Shown in pieces: positions 61,386 to 64,000 of a stretch of 64,000 bases of DNA. Source of the DNA: Saprospiraceae bacterium (lineage in GTDB: Bacteria > Bacteroidota > Bacteroidia > Chitinophagales > Saprospiraceae); the NCBI GenBank assembly GCA_016714445.1, contig JADJNF010000001.1:682001-746000 (forward strand), given 5' to 3'. Positions within the stretch are counted from its first letter, which is position 1; each line of letters starts with the position of its first letter. The position numbers and the translations under genes are program-made. Below the pieces are notes generated by a model, which was not told the origin of the DNA, ran no database searches, and was given only the letters and a program-made list of their open reading frames with translations.

Positions 61386-63401
61386 TCATAACTTCTTCTT
61401 TAATGCCAGTACCTCATCCCTCAATTGTGCGGCAGTTATGAAGTCAAGATCCTTCGCTGCTTTTTTCATCCTGCTTTCAGTTTCAGAAATGAGCTTACTC
61501 AATTGATCTTTATTCATATAAGAGATGACAGGATCTGCGGCAAGATTAGATACTGATTCAGACTCTACATAAGCAATCGGCTTTTTGCCCCGTATATCCA
61601 AAATAGATTTTTGATTCATGATATCCTCCTTGGATTTAAAAATCGTTGTAGGAGAGATATTGTTTTCAATATTGTATTCAATTTGTATGGCACGTCTCCG
61701 ATTGGTTTCATCTATGGTCATCTGCATACTGTTGGTCACCTTATCGGCATAAAATATGACCAGTCCATTGCTGTTTCTGGCTGCTCGACCAGCAGTTTGC
61801 GTTAAAGACCGGGCATTTCTCAAAAACCCTTCTTTATCCGCATCCAGCACTGCAACCAGTGAGACTTCAGGCAAATCAAGACCTTCCCTCAAAAGATTGA
61901 CCCCTACCAGCACATCAAACTCTCCAAGTCTAAGATTTCTTATGATTTCTACCCGATCCATAGTGTCCACTTCGCTATGGATGTATTGGACTTTTATATT
62001 TAGTTTGGTCAGATATTTTGTTAATTCTTCAGCCATTCGTTTTGTCAAGGTAGTGACCAATACCCTTTCGTCCTTTTCTATGCGATTACTTATTTCTTCA
62101 AGCAGATCATCAATTTGGTTTATGCTAGCTCTCACTTCTATAGGTGGATCAAGCAATCCTGTAGGTCTTACAATTTGTTCCACTACCACGCCTTCTGTCT
62201 TTTCCAGTTCATAGTCTCCCGGAGTGGCACTTACATACACCACCTGATTTATTACAGATTCAAATTCTTCGAAACTCAGTGGACGGTTATCCATAGCCGA
62301 AGGAAGTCTGAATCCAAAATTAACCAGATTTATCTTTCTTGCTCTGTCGCCTCCCCACATTCCTCTTACCTGAGGCAAGGTCTGATGACTTTCGTCGATA
62401 ATCATCAGATAATCTTCAGGAAAATAATCCAATAAACAAAACGGTCTGGTACCTTGCCGTCTGCCATCAAAAAATCTTGAATAATTTTCAATACCATTAC
62501 AGTACCCAAGTTCCCTTATCATTTCCAAGTCAAATGTAACTCTTTCTTTTATTCGCTGAGCTTCCAGATATCTTCCTTCTTCTTCAAAAAACTTCTCATG
62601 ATTGTGCAATTCATCTTCAATATCGCGAATCACCATATTCAATCTGTCTTTTGGCGCAACATATAGATTAGCCGGAAAAATAGCAGCATGTTCAAGTGAA
62701 GCAATTCGTTTTCCGCTTTCAATTTCAAGCTGTTCAATCACTTCTATTTCATCACCAAAAAATATTACCCTATACCCAAAATCTACATAAGGCAGATTGA
62801 TATCTACCGTATCTCCTTTAACTCTGAAAGTGCCTCTACGAAAATCAGTTTCTGTCCTTGAATACAAACTCTGCACCATACTATATAAAAATGTATTGCG
62901 GCTTATTTTTTGACCTTTTGCAATTCTTATAATCCCGGTTTTATAATCTTCCGGATTCCCCATACCATAGATACAGGACACTGAAGATACTATGATTACA
63001 TCTCGTCTTCCTGACAATAATGACGATGTGGCTCGAAGTCTCAATTTATCAATTTCTTCATTAACCTGGAGATCTTTCTCTATATAGGTATCAGAATGGG
63101 TAATGTATGCTTCCGGTTGGTAATAATCATAGTAAGATACAAAATACTCCACTGCATTGTCAGGAAAAAATTCACACAACTCAGCGTACAATTGAGCGGT
63201 CAATGTCTTATTGTGGGTCAAAACCAGCGTTGGTCTGTTCAATGCTGCAATCACATTTGCCATAGTAAATGTTTTCCCAGAGCCAGTAACACCCAATAAA
63301 ACCTGATATTTTTCATTGTTCTCTAGTCCTTCTATCAATTGTTCTATTGCTTTTGGCTGGTCACCAGTGGGTTTATAATGAGATGTTATTGAAAAGGCCA
63401 T
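61386..63401 (-). CDS. uvrB: UvrABC system protein B
   Basis: This 671-residue helicase-like protein verifies DNA damage in nucleotide excision repair. Walker A G-V-T-G-S-G-K-T is at residues 38-45. The beta-hairpin region Y-Y-D-Y-Y-Q-P-E-A-Y near residue 92 inserts at the lesion. The D-E-S-H motif near 339, the L-L-R-E-G-L-D-L-P-E motif near 505 and the T-A-G-R-A-A-R-N motif near 540 are helicase motifs. The C-terminal UVR domain (about 635-671) binds UvrC. The length is normal. A TATCTTTG promoter element lies 20 bases upstream. Confidence 0.97.
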   Translation of the reverse strand: MAFSITSHYKPTGDQPKAIEQLIEGLENNEKYQVLLGVTGSGKTFTMANVIAALNRPTLVLTHNKTLTAQLYAELCEFFPDNAVEYFVSYYDYYQPEAYITHSDTYIEKDLQVNEEIDKLRLRATSSLLSGRRDVIIVSSVSCIYGMGNPEDYKTGIIRIAKGQKISRNTFLYSMVQSLYSRTETDFRRGTFRVKGDTVDINLPYVDFGYRVIFFGDEIEVIEQLEIESGKRIASLEHAAIFPANLYVAPKDRLNMVIRDIEDELHNHEKFFEEEGRYLEAQRIKERVTFDLEMIRELGYCNGIENYSRFFDGRRQGTRPFCLLDYFPEDYLMIIDESHQTLPQVRGMWGGDRARKINLVNFGFRLPSAMDNRPLSFEEFESVINQVVYVSATPGDYELEKTEGVVVEQIVRPTGLLDPPIEVRASINQIDDLLEEISNRIEKDERVLVTTLTKRMAEELTKYLTKLNIKVQYIHSEVDTMDRVEIIRNLRLGEFDVLVGVNLLREGLDLPEVSLVAVLDADKEGFLRNARSLTQTAGRAARNSNGLVIFYADKVTNSMQMTIDETNRRRAIQIEYNIENNISPTTIFKSKEDIMNQKSILDIRGKKPIAYVESESVSNLAADPVISYMNKDQLSKLISETESRMKKAAKDLDFITAAQLRDEVLALKKKL

Positions 63402-63421
63402 ATGATAGCTGATTATAGGGA

Positions 63422-63429
63422 CAAAGATA
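63422..63429 (-). promoter_or_regulatory. -7 promoter element for uvrB
   Basis: On the minus strand this reads TATCTTTG (TAnnTTTG), 20 bases upstream of the uvrB ATG. Confidence 0.52.
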
Positions 63430-63603
63430 ATTTAATATTTAGTATAAGAAGTTAACAAAAACGCTCAGTTAATAGTTTTGGTTGCAACATCAATACAACA
63501 TAATTTGCATAAAGTCAAATACACAGATTTATTATCCGAATACCATTCAAAATAAATTGCTTTACAAAATTAAATTTTATAACAAAATGTAAATAAAACT
63601 AAG

Positions 63604-63611
63604 TATTTTTG
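63604..63611 (+). promoter_or_regulatory. -7 promoter element for the E1 dehydrogenase
   Basis: TATTTTTG matches TAnnTTTG, 36 bases before the ATG at 63648. Confidence 0.52.
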
Positions 63612-63647
63612 CAGTATTATTCATTGTAACCAACCCTAACCCGCGTT

Positions 63648-64000
63648 ATGATAGCCATTGACTCCTTATCTCTGGAAGTTTCTCAGACCGTAAATCATGA
63701 TGAGAACAATTTTAAAAAAGATGTATTGCATGACTTTTGGATTTGTCTTATCAGCCGGGAAGCAAGTTTGCTTGGCAGAAAAGAAGTTTTAAACGGAAGA
63801 GCAAAATTCGGGATTTTGGGTGATGGTAAGGAATTACCACAAGTAGCTATGGCTCGGGCATTCAGAAAAGGAGACTGGCGATCAGGTTACTACAGAGATC
63901 AGACTTTTATGTTCGCTCGCGGTTTATGTACTTTGGAAGAGTTTTTTTTCCAATTGTATGCAGATACTGAAAATGACCCTTTTTCAGGGGGACGACAAAT
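63648..64000 (+). CDS. 2-oxoacid dehydrogenase E1 component (partial)
   Basis: This gene is cut by the end of the window; 117 codons are visible. The N-terminal part matches thiamine-diphosphate-dependent E1 enzymes of the branched-chain 2-oxoacid type. A R-E-A-S-L-L-G-R-K-E segment is followed by G-D-G-K-E-L-P-Q-V-A-M-A-R and then W-R-S-G-Y-Y-R-D-Q-T-F. In Bacteroidota this protein is often a fusion of the alpha and beta E1 subunits; the fusion itself cannot be seen here. Confidence 0.75.
   Translation, partial: MIAIDSLSLEVSQTVNHDENNFKKDVLHDFWICLISREASLLGRKEVLNGRAKFGILGDGKELPQVAMARAFRKGDWRSGYYRDQTFMFARGLCTLEEFFFQLYADTENDPFSGGRQ

Overview
This window is a chromosomal segment of a low-GC member of the Bacteroidota, probably a Saprospiria- or Chitinophagia-type lineage. 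The assignment rests on type IX secretion (T9SS) C-terminal sorting domains, SprB-type repeats, a GWxTD protein, bacillithiol synthesis (BshC), and at least 22 promoters of the Bacteroidota-specific TAnnTTTG (-7) form. The class-level placement is inference. The gene content is mostly housekeeping. There is no CRISPR array, no phage and no intact insertion sequence.

Layout: 1-2300 holds the end of cysS, a secreted M28 peptidase and a T9SS-exported thioredoxin-like protein. 2681-8066 holds holA, tRNA-Ala(GGC) and a three-gene operon of parvulin-type periplasmic folding factors. 8229-13397 holds dapB, dnaG, cmk, a small acidic protein and queA. 13683-23596 holds a GWxTD protein, a lipocalin-like lipoprotein, an MsbA-like ABC exporter, a beta-barrel protein, murB, a TPR protein and gyrA. 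23777-27739 is a giant mosaic secreted protein. 27897-34774 holds secG with a TPR protein, a thioesterase divergent from a cation-efflux transporter, a conserved unknown gene coupled to era, a 49-residue membrane protein and a zinc metalloprotease gene broken by one in-frame stop. 34934-38465 holds a membrane protein, an M19 dipeptidase, a desaturase resembling eukaryotic dihydroceramide desaturase, and a GNAT enzyme. 38716-42783 holds glmM and two cysteine-desulfurase-type enzymes. 42776-44182 is a decaying 5-oxoprolinase operon (pxpA, frameshifted pxpB, no pxpC). 44302-44562 is a MITE-like element. 44615-48397 holds a haem-binding protein, a dienelactone hydrolase, bshC and accD. 48575-54636 holds unknown, transporter, SdiA-regulated-like, CYTH and lamin-tail genes. 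54670-58648 is a phosphate uptake locus (OprP-type porin, DUF47/PhoU-like protein, PiT transporter). 58891-64000 holds panB, mltG, a CBS-pair protein, uvrB and the start of a 2-oxoacid dehydrogenase E1.

The most unusual observation is the PiT phosphate transporter at 56903-58648. Its cytoplasmic tail carries what looks like the coiled-coil plus LuxR-type helix-turn-helix module that normally ends Bacteroidota TPR-type transcription regulators. This suggests a membrane-bound transporter/regulator fusion next to a PhoU-like protein and a phosphate porin. Second-tier items are the structured MITE, two separately broken genes (metalloprotease, pxpB), the DES1-like desaturase and an adjacent pair of CYTH-like proteins.
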